A stretch of 64,000 nt of DNA from the NCBI GenBank assembly GCA_030248295.1, contig JASANH010000830.1, positions 124,001-188,000 of the forward strand, written 5' to 3'. This document shows, piece by piece, positions 46,390 through 61,610 of the stretch. The stretch's first letter is position 1. Every line of letters starts with the position of its first letter. Source of the DNA: Mesodorylaimus sp. YZB2_4. Its lineage: Eukaryota; Nematoda; Enoplea; Dorylaimida; Dorylaimidae. Under the pieces are notes generated by a model. The model did no database searches. It was not told the DNA's origin and worked only from the letters and a program-made list of their open reading frames with translations. Position numbers and translations under genes: made by a program.

Positions 46390-46690
46390 AGTGGGAGGAG
46401 TGTAAAGCCAGGTTTATACTTCGGGGGGCCTCGTGCCCGCCGCGCGCGCTGGCACTATACCTACGTGGTAGAACTGGCGGGCAGTCGGGCACGATCCCGC
46501 TTGGAGGCGGTCACGTGCCCGCCTAGTATAAATCGGGATTTCGGTGTTCCCGCTAGGCGATTAAAAGCAGCGAGCGACTGCCCGGAAAGTATAAGTTGGA
46601 TTTTCGAGGCGGGCGTGTAATCGCCAAAATCGGTCTGTGCGGCCATGTGCCCGCCAGTTTCTCTGCCCGCCTGCTCAGAAATGGCAGCCT
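46390..46690. repeat. GC-rich CCCGCC repeat block
   Basis: GTGCCCGCC/GGCGGGC motifs recur on both strands (46432, 46469, 46516, 46610, 46650), with GTATAA-type spacers (AGTATAAATCGGGATTT, AAGTATAAGTTGGATTT). Composition and inverted motifs suggest a MITE-like element just upstream of the GPCR pseudogene. Confidence 0.45.
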
Positions 46691-46879
46691 CATCACCAAT
46701 GGCGGGATCGGGACTAACTGTGAAACTTCCTCGCCTACATGATATTACGAGCGCCAGTCTACACCTGTTGAGTCATTTCTTTAGCTGAAGCTTCAGTCAT
46801 TTCCTCTGCGGTTCTGGCTGTCTTGAGGGGGGTGACAAGTAATTCTTTCGTGCCAGCATCTGTAGTTCCTATGCACCTT

Positions 46880-47520
46880 CAAATCGACAAGCAGCGCATT
46901 TGGCTCACTGAGGAAGCAGTGCCTGCTGGTAGTACCGACACTGGCAGCATTCTCGGTACAACGTTATCTCGCCATCTGCCACCCACTCAAGGCGCAGTCG
47001 TTCACGATTTTGTCAAAATCAACGTCCTCTGGCTTGTTGTGGAGCAGCCGGGCAGCCCTGCAAATGTCGTTCTTGGTCGCATGGCTTCCGGGAACGGAAC
47101 ACGCATACCACTGCACGGCAGCGAGTACTGCTACTTCGACGAATCCAAGCCATACGTGTCCATGATCTATGTCCACTTCAGTTTCTGGGTCTCTTTCTTA
47201 CTCCCTCTTTTCTTGATCACTGTCCTGTACATTCGCATAGCTGAGAGTATTCGCAATGCTCTGGCTCTCCACGCGGCCAACACTCGTGGACACAACGAAG
47301 TTTGTAAACGAAAGTCTGCCATCAATATGGCCAGTAAGTGAAAAGTGCCTAGTGTTTTAATGTTATATAAACTACCAGCTTGTTTTAGTCGCCGTGGCAG
47401 CCAGTTTCTTCATTTGTTGGCTTCCATTTCACGTCCAACGTTTGCTGGCCGTTCATGGCTACTCGGAAAGCCAAAACGTGCAAGTACAAAACCTATTATC
47501 ATTATTGTTTTACGTATCAG
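46880..47520 (+). pseudogene. Decayed paralogue of the peptide GPCR
   Basis: Homology to the 39985 gene starts at the span-3 segment (ACCTTCAAATCGACAAGC...) with no preceding exon. A frame shift follows: the VQRYLAICHPLKAQSF segment is in a different frame from the upstream RIWLTE and from the downstream SEYCYFDESKP...YVHFSFWVSFLLPLFLI (span 5). Span 4 is mostly deleted. The exon end at 47333 (GCCA|GTAAGT) and the next exon 47389-47520, which encodes span 6 with CWLPFH, keep the same phases and, for the 132-bp exon, the same length as the intact gene. No span-7 exon (NPxxY) was found downstream. It cannot encode a complete receptor. Confidence 0.78.
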
Positions 47521-50045
47521 GTAAGCGCGACTATGCTATTTGCCTTGCATATTTTCCGTGATAGCAGTCAAAAGAGTTTGTCGCAGTGCTTAAAGGTTTT
47601 GTATTTACTCGATTTTGAAGACAGTAGGCGAGAATCGCCGGCGTCGTCCTTGTCTGATGTCCTGAATGAAACTGAGCCAGCCTTTTATGTATATAGTCGC
47701 ATGTCTTTCACTCTATCCATTGCCCCGACGGTGCATTGCTCTTGTTCACGCCGTTGTAGAAGCGGAAGAATGTTGCCTGAGGCTGAATTTCAACGGCATC
47801 GGTATCGACTTCATGGCGAGTATGCGACCGATTTGAGTGCGATGGAATTCCTGCGCAAGGCTCGTACAAATGGATGCTCAAGATTTACGACGACTGCGAA
47901 TGAGACAGTGTAGTGCATATAATATTGCGTCGATTATGCATAAGAACGCCACGATATCTTCTGTATATGCCAAATAGTACCACGCACCAAAATATCAGTG
48001 TTTAGGGCTTCCCAGTGTGTGTAAATGCGAAGCACTAGCTCGCACTGAGGTACTGATTATGGTGAATGTGAGTCAGACCATCTTTAATTTGCGTTTTCTG
48101 CTGATTTCATGGCATGGTCGCCCTCCAGCTCGCAGATAGAAACATGATAACGATGCTGTCAGATATTGGGACGAAAAGCGCCAGGCGCGGCTTGTTGGTG
48201 TTCATACTGATTCAAGCACATTGGGGCGAGAATGAACAAGGTCATTCGCCTTATCTTAACTGAATTTTCTCCCGAGATCCATCTACAGAATCACTCGCCA
48301 ATCACTTAAGTTATAAGCTAAAACAACGGGCTAAACCGACATCTTGTAAACGCATGCGCTCAGTTCCATCGAGAAACGAGGACAGCCATGGAGAAGCCAA
48401 GGGCGAGGTGTGATCGGTATCCATAGCCTGAGCAAGTCCATGCACTATCCATAAGTGTAAGATAAATTTATTAAACGTACCTTGTCTGTTTCTCCATGTT
48501 ATTGCTCTTTCCATAAAGTCGATTGCCTCAGTTTCCAGCTGTCCAGGTAGAACCTCAATCTGAATATTTGTAAAAAGTCGAAAAACTTCTAACAGATTCA
48601 CGATTCAAAAACTTCTAAGCCTTGTGTTTGACCTAAAGGCGTGGCAGTCACTGAATTTTAAGTAAATATCCGTAAGTTGAATTTTTTTATTATCAAGTTA
48701 ATTTTTTTATTCAGCTTCATTTTATTTTTTGTCATCTTGCACTATCTATCATCCTGTTTCGTTCTGGACCGATCCTAACATTGGATGTGACTTTCATTTT
48801 TCCCTCGGCTGTTCAAGAGGGCGTGCATTCGGCGCATCCTCAAATGAACAAAAATGAAATTCTTTCCTGCATGCTACAGGCACTACTGTTCAGTCGTATC
48901 AAATGGAATGTCATAGAATGAGTTCACTGGCAGCCTACAGTATGTGCAAGTTTCGCAAAGCCAATCCCCATCGCAGAAAAACCGATAGTCAATCATTGTC
49001 AAGCCGAAGAAGTTCCAAGACATATCATTTATGACATCATCCGAAGACTAACGATATTACCGCCAGCTTAAAGGCAAAAAGGGTCTGGTCTTACGGATCG
49101 GTCAAGGCTCACTATGTCAAGACAGGTGATATTACAACGATAGTCTGTCGGCCAGCAGTCAAGCTAGAGGCGAATTTGACGAGCTATCTTTAAAAAATAT
49201 TAGCCAAGAAAACGGTCATCACGTGTAGAAAAAATAGTATCAATACTTGCCCATGAGGTTGGTCATTCGGCTATACTATGCCTGCCAGATGCCCCCTTTG
49301 ATCCGCTCTGAATCCCTCTGCAAAAGCGTGAGTCCGCTATCGTTTTCTCGGGAACAAAGTGCCATCAGACTCTTTCGCAAACATTACGAAAAGTTACAAT
49401 AATGGCCGCTCTAAGTTAGTCTGTCGCTAGGAGACAATGCAACATACTGTAAATATGGATGGCAGGTTGAGCGATTCAATATTTTACTCCTGCTTAGAGA
49501 CATCTAGATAGAATAGTAATCAAAAAATCGAGTCAACTGCCCGAACAGGAAAGTAACTTGTAAGTGGGGTGCACTCGATAAGAGAAGCATTTCGTTTTGT
49601 CCAACTACAGGTATGATACTCTGTGCAAAGGGTGGGTGGACGCCCCTCTTGAACTGCACGTTTCCGAAACTCCGTGGTTTCTGAAACAATGGCATTTCAA
49701 GCGTGCGCTGTACTGAAGGCGAAGTCCGCTTGTGACTTTTGCGATCTGTTCTGACATACCATCGCCAAACTTACGAGTCTCGCGATAAACGATTACTGTA
49801 CTCTTGGCAGTAGTTGTCGGCCAAACTGCGTTTTAAACGCCTCACCTTGAGCGCCTCACCGGAGCCGGAATTCCTGTACGCATCCGTATACGTATCACCT
49901 ACCCAGATCCGTGCCTTTTATTATTTAGGGCATTTCGCTACGTCACAGCGGCAGTTCCAATACAGTAGTCTTATCTTTGGTTTGGTACCAGCTGAAGTCT
50001 ATTTCTTAAAGATAGCAAAAACAAAGCATCTTTGGACGCGTGGAA
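47521..50045. other. Intergenic, mostly empty
   Basis: Apart from a possible isolated exon at 48481-48588 and the upstream region of the next gene (from about 49857), which is partly duplicated at 55893, I see no gene or repeat. Confidence 0.4.
48481..48588 (-). CDS. Possible isolated coding exon
   Basis: The minus strand between acceptor TCTGTTAG and donor CAAG|GTACGT encodes VFRLFTNIQIEVLPGQLETE followed by AIDFMERAITWRNRQ. The composition looks like a helical protein. No partner exon was found, so it may be a fragment or a chance frame. Confidence 0.25.
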
Positions 50046-53435
<3,390 letters not shown>

Positions 53436-54959
53436 ATGTCTGAAGCTCATGATTTAATGCTAGCATGTTTTTGATTCTTCCGGAACTATATGCGATTTGT
53501 ATTGAAAGCTCTTGGCGCTTTATCGTCCTGGCACTATACTGCAGGTACGCCCTTTTTTATTGTAGTGAATAACAAACAGAGCGTCTGCGTTGAGCGATGC
53601 GCAACGTAATGTGCTGTAAAGTTTATTTTCAATCACTAAACGCCACAGGTCCACCATGCACCTTGGAACTTTGTTGCTTTTTATGATCGCTGTGTTACAA
53701 AACAAATACCACAAAAATGCGAGACACCGATAACGATCATGTAATTTTCTAAGGCATTATAAGCAGGACTAAAATGTAGATTTCTCTGGCTGAATGCTTC
53801 ACAAATAAACTAAATTCAGCGGCTTGGTGTGCATATTGATGAAGGAATGCTGCCAGATCAGCCAGCAGGGGCAATCAAGTGTTGATACGCAATAATCTGA
53901 AGGCGGAATCTTGGTCAGGCCAGAAAGGGAAGGGCTCACATACATTTGCAAACAGAAACTGAAAATATGTGCTCAGGGCGTGACTCGAACCTTCACCACA
54001 GGGATTACTGACCCAGAGACGGGCCCCACAATTGAGAGTATGATTTCTTATGTTAAGCTGGGTCCTCTTTTATATCCTAAAGTCTTATGTTTTGAACCGC
54101 TAGGCTCGATGCAACCAAAACCCTGTCCGCGTTACAGCGCCCTGACAATCGAAAGTCAGTGAAAGTCTCGCGCGTTAAAAAATTTGGCAGAACAGGGCAG
54201 GGCTATTGGGTTGGGAATATACTGGCGATTGATGGCTGTAGGACAGTCCCTCTAATGGAAAATCAAGAAGTGGGTGCATAATATGATGTACATTGCAAAG
54301 TAGATACCCATATCTCACAATTCTCTCAAATTTGCCTCCCTGAGGGATGCAATCGAGGATTGACGGTATGGTTATACTTTCTCAAGCACTTTTATTTACG
54401 CTGCGGAATACCCCAAAAAAGTAGCATGCGAACAATCGAATTGTCGTCACGCACCCTACTCTGCCTTTTACGGGGCCGTCATAAACTTCGTGCATCCGGT
54501 TGAACAAACTCTGATAGAAGTTTCACTGCGCGCGGATTGCTCACAGAGTGCTACCTACTTGAAATCGAGTTGATACGGATGCCCACGAATTTTTGCCTCG
54601 GGCATCATTCTTTTGCTTCCACTGCACGTCGTCGAGACGCACAGGAGCAACGCACCCTGGAGTAAAATGCACGACTCGGTGCACGTCTTTAGTTTCAGGG
54701 CGCATCGCCCTTTTCGGATGTCTTGAAACTTTCACGCACTCAAGGAAATAGCTATGCGATATACTGATAAATGACCACGCCCTCTAGCAGCATCTTTTGT
54801 TTCATCGATTATCTAGTGGTTGGTAACTCGTATATAATAACGTTATTGATGTAGTTTAGTAGAGCTCAGAATTCTGTGTGAGTTTTGTTTTTGGTCGAGG
54901 GCGGTCGTAATTAAAAATATCGAGAAAATCAGTGAAAACCTTTTTCCCTGTGTTAACAG
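53436..54959. other. Intergenic, no gene recognised
   Basis: I see no supported exon or repeat in this stretch, which follows the synthase gene. Confidence 0.45.
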
Positions 54960-55110
54960 GGTCACGAATGGAGGGCGTCTGGCTTCCTGAAAAGAGCTTT
55001 TCAAAATTCCGACAAACTTCTGAAGATCAAAGAAGCCATCGATATTGTGACCAAACGTCCTCCTTTAAATCAGCAGAAGGACTTTGAAACACTCTTTCTT
55101 ATGCAATAGG
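54960..55110 (+). CDS. Possible isolated coding exon
   Basis: After acceptor TGTTAACAG the plus strand encodes GHEWRASGFLKRAFQNSDKL, then LKIKEAIDIVTKRPPL and NQQKDFETLFLMQ before a stop. In another frame just after the stop, LPENQHCELLKVVAQQ can be read. The pattern loosely recalls the helices before a cyclic-nucleotide-binding fold, but no core motif of that fold is visible. It may be a fragment of a broken gene. Confidence 0.25.
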
Positions 55111-55892
55111 TTGTCGCTACCTGAGAATCAGCATTGCGAGCTCTTGAAAGTCGTTGCACAGCAGCAAGTACGCACTCCAAAAGTCGTAGTTGCTGCTGTG
55201 TGGTGTCTTAGAGCACCAGCTCGAATTGGGTTACTGTATTTCCGCTTCTTCAGGCGTGAAAACGTAATTGTACTGGCCACGCCCACGCTGTGGCTTTGTG
55301 AGGTATGCAGTGTTTTACCCTAGTCGCATCCGATAAGATCACTCAGATGCAGTCGTATCGCATGGCTCTTATAGATAAGTGCCTTCTCGCGATACAATGA
55401 GTGCCTTCCGATACAATAATTTTTACAGGTCCTTGCATCGGAGGAGCAATCCGCGGACGCAAAAGCTTCAGATCTGAGGTTAGACAGTCGTAAAACTCCC
55501 GTAAAACAGCTCGGGCTGCGAAAAATGCGCGCGGAATAAAGCTGGTGTTGTTACTCCAAAATTCAAGCCAGTCTGCGTCACAGGCCACTGCCCGGTGCCT
55601 AATTGATGTTATGTTGCTCATACCCGTAGCACTTGCGATTAGCTTTGGCTCCCTGTTCGTGTTGGTATTTGCTTTTTATGCTTTTGCCTGGAGCAGTCTA
55701 AAACTAATTTGGTGATCGTACTAATTTCTGTCGCGTATTGGGGTTAATCAAAAACTCGAAACATCTGTCTTTCCCTTTGGCGATTTTGAAGGACACAGTT
55801 GATGAGCACGGGCTGCCGTTTGCGAGTATCTTACTCCTATAAAATACCGCACGGCTCTTTATTTCAACCTAAATAATTGAATGTTTTCGTTG

Positions 55893-56125
55893 AGCCGGAA
55901 TTCCTGTGACGCATCCGTATTTGCGTATCCTGTAACGCAGATCCGTGCATACGTCATATTAGCAGTTTCAGCACAGTAACCCGAGTTTGGTACCAGCTTT
56001 ACTTTATTTCTGAAACGTTGCAAAGGTACATTACTTGACTTGCAAAACTGGAGGACCGTTTGTTGCCAAACGGTATGCATAAGATTTTTTGAGTAACTTT
56101 CATCTGGGAAGACGTTTTCGACTGT
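55893..56125 (+). pseudogene. Duplicated 5' end of the alkylglycerone-phosphate synthase gene
   Basis: Aligns with 49862-50120: GAGCCGGAATTCCTGT, GCATCCGTAT, CAGATCCGTGC, GTTTGGTACCAGCT, TATTTCT and CTGGAGGACC...AAACGGTA occur in the same order. The position of the gene's start codon (ATGGAGGAC at 50046) is CTGGAGGACC at 56048, and the exon has gained two bases, so the copy cannot start or keep the frame. The donor GT after AAACG is kept. No further exons of a second copy were found. Confidence 0.65.
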
Positions 56126-56499
56126 GTTGTATTGTAACCTCGACTGTCACAGCGAGCTTTTTGCTCTCCTCCGTATTAGGAACGATTGTGACTGGGATCG
56201 CCTCAACAAACCACATCCGATGACTCCATCGTGTAGACAGCCTTGCTCCAGCCTTGCTGCATGATAGTCATTGGGAATTCACTTTTGCTGGCTTCTCTCA
56301 AATGTGAGTAAGACAAAGGATCGTCCAAATAATGAAACTGGTCGATCTCTATCCCCTTAGCTCATCATCTTTCCACTCGTCCTGTTTGCTATCCGTCCAC
56401 AAAACTTCTCCGTCAATGTAACTTCAAATCAGATCCAGCAAACCCAGCGCGCGATTACCATTTATTTTGTAAAGACATGGGCGCCTGGGCAAAAAATGA

Positions 56500-56576
56500 G
56501 ACGGGTATGTGTTCCTTAGCCCTCCAGTGCGCTGTATGGTGCTTGGCCATGGATAAGGTATGGCATGCCATGACAT
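56500..56576 (+). repeat. Truncated SINE tail
   Basis: TGTGTTCCTTAGCCCTCCAG, GTGCGCTGTATGGTGCTTGG and CCATGGATAAGG followed by CATGCCATGACATCG match the tails at 12785-12880 and 17405-17470 (both on the minus strand). Confidence 0.6.
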
Positions 56577-57636
56577 CGATTTTTGGACAGATATCCTGGT
56601 ACTCAAGGCGCAATGTTTAGAGTGGCCTGGTCATCCTCGACAAATTCAACCTGTGCATTCGTCGCGAATAATGCTGCTAAGTCTTGCTTTGGCGGGTTAT
56701 TCAAAGGGTGTATTCCCATTTCCGCGAGTGTCCCGACTCAGCGAGTGCTTTTTTACACACGGCTAAAGAAATATCCTCTGGGCGGCCTTGTGCGGGTTCG
56801 CAATATCTTGGTTACTGCATTCGTGGATACGAGGCTCTCGCTGAATCGGGACACAATCATTCAAAGCTGCTTGGACCTCTTACACTAATGGCATGCTGAG
56901 GAGAGTCCCGCTGTCTGCACTGCATATTTTTAAATGAATTTTGGTGACTTTACCTCTGGTATTTGCTGATGGCGATTCTGAGTTCTTTGGCGAAATTGAC
57001 AAGCATAATAGACAAGAAAACCCGCAAATATTACTGATAAAATGGTGACCGCTTTGTTAAAAATGCCTATTAAAGAGGTCTAGAAAGCAGCTTATCGGCT
57101 GCATCTGGCAGAGTCTAGCGTTGCACACAGGTGGGTTCTCTAGCATGCGTCCTGCACATTGCATCACCTCTGACATTCATGCTCCCAATCAGTTATGGAG
57201 AATCGATGGGGCTCCGAATGGGAAAGTTTTCCAGTCGCCTTCCACTGGACTGACAACAGCAACTCTCCCACTTGGATTGATCCTTGCCCAGTTCGCCAGT
57301 GTTTCTCCCTTGGGCCCAAGTGATGATTACACGGCACTGGGTGCGCTTGCATCTATTTTACCAAATCCCTCCTGCCTGGTACATATACAAACAAGATTTT
57401 TTCGCCAACCGCAGCTGGCAAGCAGTCGTAACATATGGCTTTACAGTTTGGTTCCACGATTTTCGTCGGACTGGCATGGTGGCACTGCCGGATCATTAAT
57501 GCATATCTTCTTCGGAAGCTGCATGAATAGCTTCTCGTATGATAACATCATACTGAAGTTTATCATCAAAACTCATCAATACAACATTGGGGACAGCAAC
57601 AATATTTCAAATAAATTCCATCAAGTGGTTTTTTCA

Positions 57637-57737
57637 AAGATAGGGGCTACCCCTAGCCGCTTTCTAGTTTCCCCGCTCATGATACCCAAGCTTTATCAAA
57701 GCATCCGCCTGACCAATTTTATTGAGCCTGACTGAAT
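57637..57737 (-). mobile_element. LINE reverse-transcriptase fragment
   Basis: The reverse complement matches 61268-61366 over about 100 bp: AGGCTGAATAAAATTGG against AGGCTCAATAAAATTGG, then CTTCGATAAAGCTTGGGTA and CGGCTAGGGGTAGCC. In protein terms this corresponds to the MRMLR...KRLGVA stretch near the end of LINE reverse transcriptases. Confidence 0.65.
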
Positions 57738-58049
57738 GACTGAATTTTATCACTTTGACGGAAAAAGAGGCATATGCCCACATATTTATAGTCATCAGAA
57801 AACGGGACCTAGAGCATTTAAAAAATGAGTGATGATGACGCATATGACTATTTACAATAAATTGAAAGCATAGGCTTACAAATTAGCCTTTTATAAACTG
57901 TAATTTTAGTCGACTGATAGGCCTAATTAACAGAGCTTTGAAGAAATGAGACCAATTTTGTGAATCAGTGGAAATCTAGATCTCAAGTACAATCGCCACA
58001 GTTTTTTTGTTTTTTCGGTAATCCTCGTTACTCGTGCCCCCAGAGGGGT

Positions 58050-58240
58050 TTTCCGTCCAAGAACTAGGGTTGTATAAATTGACTTTCCACAACGGTATTC
58101 TGGCACAGTGCGCGGCCGGAACAGAGCTGTATGCCTGCTGGAATGTTGGAGACTGCCAGCGCCTAAAACAATGCCGCCATTACGTTTACCCATATGAATG
58201 TCAGGATAACTCTGTGCATGAGTTTCCTTACAGATGACCA
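58050..58240 (+). repeat. Repeat pair, copy A
   Basis: TTGTATAAATTGACTTTCCACAACGG...CAGTGCGCGGCCGGAA and GTGCATGAGTTTCCTT match 60225-60350. A 48-bp difference separates two otherwise aligned blocks. Both copies are open in one frame (YKLTFHN.ILxQCAAGxEL), but substitutions are not concentrated at third codon positions, so I treat it as a non-coding repeat. Confidence 0.55.
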
Positions 58241-58925
58241 TAAAAGTTAATACTGGGGTATACACTACATACAGATAGAAACAAGTGAGAGTTTTTGATT
58301 AAATCAAGCTTCCGCTCCTTATGAACATAATTGATTTTCAAACTCAGTTATCATGAACCCATTATGACTTAATAAAATTTACCGGAGCTAAAAAAGATAC
58401 GAGCTCTCGTGTTGATCGAAGTTACATTACCCACCAATGCTTTGACTCTCTTACAAGTTTTGTAACAATTTGCCGTATCTTGCGACTACGAGAAAACGGA
58501 TTTTTTAAAATCTTAACGTGCTTGGACGAGTGCTGACTAAATAGAAACTGATAATCTTGTAGATGTGAAGAAACATCATGCACGCACCCAATAGCACGTT
58601 TTGGATACGTGTTATACTGAACACTGTACAGTACCTCTAAAAAACCCGAATGCAATCTCACATACTTAAAGATACTCGCATCGAAAAATCCTGACCCATT
58701 TTCTTCTACTTTTTGACAACATCTGACATTGGCTGAGTGCAGAACTACAGTCAACCTGATCATTACGCAGAGAATAGAAGAGCCATTGAACGTCTCACGA
58801 TCAGTACCATGTCAACCTACTTGGGCAGAGGGGGCGGGGGGTTGGAAGATTAAAACCGCAGGAGCTTCAAATGGCTAAACTGCGATGCATTACTCTACCG
58901 AATATATAGCTCACCCGTCAGCATA

Positions 58926-59795
58926 TTTCAAATGTGTACCCTGCTAGGCAGACACGCGTCAAAGGCGGCGACAGCGTCTGTTTGTGACTGCAACGAAAGG
59001 GTGTGCGTGGTCGCAGAGCACTGGCCGTGCGTGGGAGGAGCTCGCTTGCAACATGGCGGGCAGAAACAACTTTTTGTTCGATGGCTATGCAATCGAGGAA
59101 ATATCAGACTAATGAGCCTAAGCCTAAGCCTGGAATGAGAAATGAAGTGATAAAATATGAAAGACGCCAGGGAGTCGAATTCTGTAATATCCAGTAGAAA
59201 TAAAACCCTTTTCTACCTACTTACAATTATTTAATGTCCGTGTCCAATTCACGTTCACATTTGTAGGATGTAGAAATGCTTTGTTCTTCAGGTGTATTAC
59301 ATACTTCGATGCAAACTCCTTCTGTAGACACAGAAAAAGTGACTCGTAGGCCTTGTATACTAGCTCATTCACAGGGAAGTCATTTCCCAGGGGAGTCAGA
59401 AGGCGGGCTCTGTGCTAATGATCCCCAAGTATGTGCACAAACTGGACACAGACAGTAAATTAGACACAGACAGTGAATAATTGTAAGTAGGTTGAAATGG
59501 GTTTATCTTGTAGAGGATATCGCATTATATACCTCCCTTGCTTTTTCTTTCATATCTTATTCCTTTCTCGTCCTAGGTTTAGCGTTAGGCGTAGGCTCAT
59601 TAGTCCAGTATTATCTCGATTGCATAAGTATAGAACAAATTGTTTCTGCCGCCGTGTTTTCTAAGCGTGCGAGCTCCACGCACATCCCGTGCTCTGCGAC
59701 CGCGCACAAGGCTTCGTTGCAGTCGTAAATAGTCGCTGCCGCCGCCTTTGACGCGTGTCTGGCTAGCAGGGTACAAATTTGAAATATGCCACCCG
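58926..59795. mobile_element. Fold-back element with about 300-bp inverted arms
   Basis: The left arm (58926-59235) and right arm (59455-59795) are inverted copies. Matching blocks include CCCTGCTAG.CAGACACGCG, AAAGGCGGC, GACTGCAACGAA, GGTCGCAGAGCAC, ATGCAATCGAG, TAATGAGCCTA.GCCTAA, GATATGAAAGA-like sequence and, at the inner ends, CTACTTACAATTAT. The loop of about 220 bp has a short tandem unit (ACACAGACAGTAAATTAG, ACACAGACAGTGAATAAT). No transposase frame is present. Confidence 0.7.
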
Positions 59796-60049
59796 CCAGG
59801 GATAAACGAGCTTTTAATGAAAACGTCGTGATATATTTTCGCAGTAGAAGTTGCCACAACATTTATGTTGATGTACTCGCATATATTAGGCTATGAAGAA
59901 CTGAAGTCTCTACGCAAATATTTACTTTTGCTTCTGGGTTGTACCGTTGAAAGAAACAAGGATGAAAACAGTCTCAAAACATTACACTCACTAGTTGCTC
60001 TGAGCAGCCTACCATTGTTAATAAATGACAAAATATCGAAGTTAAGGGC

Positions 60050-60122
60050 GCCCCGGTGGCTCAGTCGGTAGAGCGTGAGTCTCATAATCTCAAGGTCGTG
60101 AGTTCGATCCTCACCCGAGGCA
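60050..60122 (+). tRNA. Elongator tRNA-Met (CAT)
   Basis: A 73-nt cloverleaf without intron: acceptor GCCCCGG/CCGAGGC, D arm GCTC-AGTCGGTA-GAGC, anticodon arm TGAGT-CTCATAA-TCTCA, variable AGGTC, T arm GTGAG-TTCGATC-CTCAC and discriminator A. The A and B boxes are intact. A TTTT run at 60127-60130 is a likely Pol III terminator. The T31-T39 mismatch is normal in eukaryotic elongator tRNA-Met. The fourth acceptor pair is C-A, a single mismatch. It resembles tRNA-Met outside the SINE heads and has no SINE body attached. Confidence 0.9.
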
Positions 60123-60224
60123 AGACTTTTGCTTTGTTTCCAATACTTCGCATGCTCTTAATTTTGCAGTTGCATTGTCGTCTGGCAAAAAACATCGATC
60201 AAGTGGGAAGGTTTTTGACCAGCG

Positions 60225-60350
60225 AAAGAAACTTGAATTGTATAAATTGACTTTCCACAACTGTATTCTGACCCAGTGCGCGGCCGGAAGAGAACTGTGT
60301 GCCTGTTTCGATGTTGGACAGCCAACGCATGATGTGCATGAGTTTCCTTT
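60225..60350 (+). repeat. Repeat pair, copy B
   Basis: Counterpart of 58050-58240, beginning about 100 bp after the tRNA-Met gene. Shares GTATAAATTGACTTTCCACA, CAGTGCGCGGCCGGAA and GTGCATGAGTTTCCTT. Confidence 0.55.
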
Positions 60351-60869
60351 CAAACGTTGCTACGAGCCATTTACGTATACGGGTCATGGTGTACCTACCC
60401 AGCCAGAGCGGTGCACGGGGTCAAATGCTGATTATTTCCAAAAAAGTCTGTAATGACAGACTCAAAACTTTTAGACCAGCCAATGCACACAGTGGATAAC
60501 CAGGGCTTAGGATGGCTGGTCTACTGGGCCACTGCAAAATGCAACCATGGTCGATTAGAAAACGTGCTCAACCAGAGGCTGCTTTTTCTTTTTATTTATG
60601 AATATCATCAGCACAACAGATCGTGATTGAATGCAGCGAGAGAAGCGTTGTGGAAGCGTAGAGTTGAGGAGAGAATAAGCGAACCGACCACTCAGGGGGC
60701 CGACGATGAGATTGAGTATAGCACAGACTGTTACTGTCTTTTATGGACAAAGATACGAAGGGACCACTCTGGTCAGCGAGAGAAACGAAGCGAAGAATGA
60801 GCTACAGGAAAGTGAACTAACTGTAAGCATAAAACGGAGAGGATCATATCGTAAAGTCACAGATCGACG

Positions 60870-61610
60870 ATGCGTCTCCTGGCCGACCTCCAGCCGCCCT
60901 ACCCATGGCCACTTCTCATTTTCGGCGATGCTTTCCTCGCCAGTCAGACCAGAGCAGCGACCCATAGGGATACCCAGCTATGGAAGGATCGGTTAGAAGA
61001 ATATTGTCTGCGGCTTAACATCAAGAAGGCGGAGACCGAGGATCGATAACGAAGAACTGGAGCAGACTGAAAAATTCTGGTGCCTGAGTTCAACCATCAG
61101 CTACAACGATGCAGATGACGTTCGAGGATACAAGCACGATGAAATTGCATAAGGTGACAGGTGTCCTCAGAGACCGACGGATGTCGGACAAGCTCAAGCA
61201 CAACTTCGAAACGTTGGCCCGCCCAGTGGCTCTGTATGGGCCCGAATGCTGGCCTGCTTCTTATCAATGAGCAGGCTGAATAAAATTGGACATGCGCATG
61301 CTTCGATAAAGCTTGGGTAACATGAACGGGAAAATTAGAAAACGGCTAGGGGTAGCCTCTACCAAAGAAAATGCTTGAATCGAAATACAAAATGCATGCG
61401 ATAGTCAATATTGACGCATGTTCCGAAGTGCCGAAGACTCAGTAGACAAGACAGGCATGCGGATCGATCTCATACTGTAGGCTTCCACCCCCTAGGCTGG
61501 CCAAAGCGCAGAGTTATGGAAGACCTGAAGATGGTCAATGCATCCCCGGAAGACGCCTTTGCCAGAGCGGACCCGGCAGTAGCGGGAACAACGCCAGGAT
61601 AAAGGCTTTT
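60870..61610 (+). pseudogene. Degenerate LINE reverse transcriptase (C-terminal half)
   Basis: Conceptual frames show retained LINE blocks: LLIFGDAFLAS (the catalytic box, altered from the usual YADD), TQLWKDRLEEYCLRLNIKKAE, FWCLSSTISYND, VTGVLRDRRMSDKLKHNF, ARPVALYGPECWPAS, LDMRMLR, RKRLGVAS and a downstream KMVNASPEDAFARADPA tail. Frame shifts and stops (for example TAA at 61049) separate the blocks. The order matches the thumb and C-terminal part of RTE/CR1-type non-LTR retrotransposons. The exact clade cannot be assigned by eye. Confidence 0.75.

Noticed and set aside
57121..57735. 204-codon plus-strand open frame
   Set aside because: Its 3' third overlaps a LINE fragment on the opposite strand, and no domain or splice context supports the rest.
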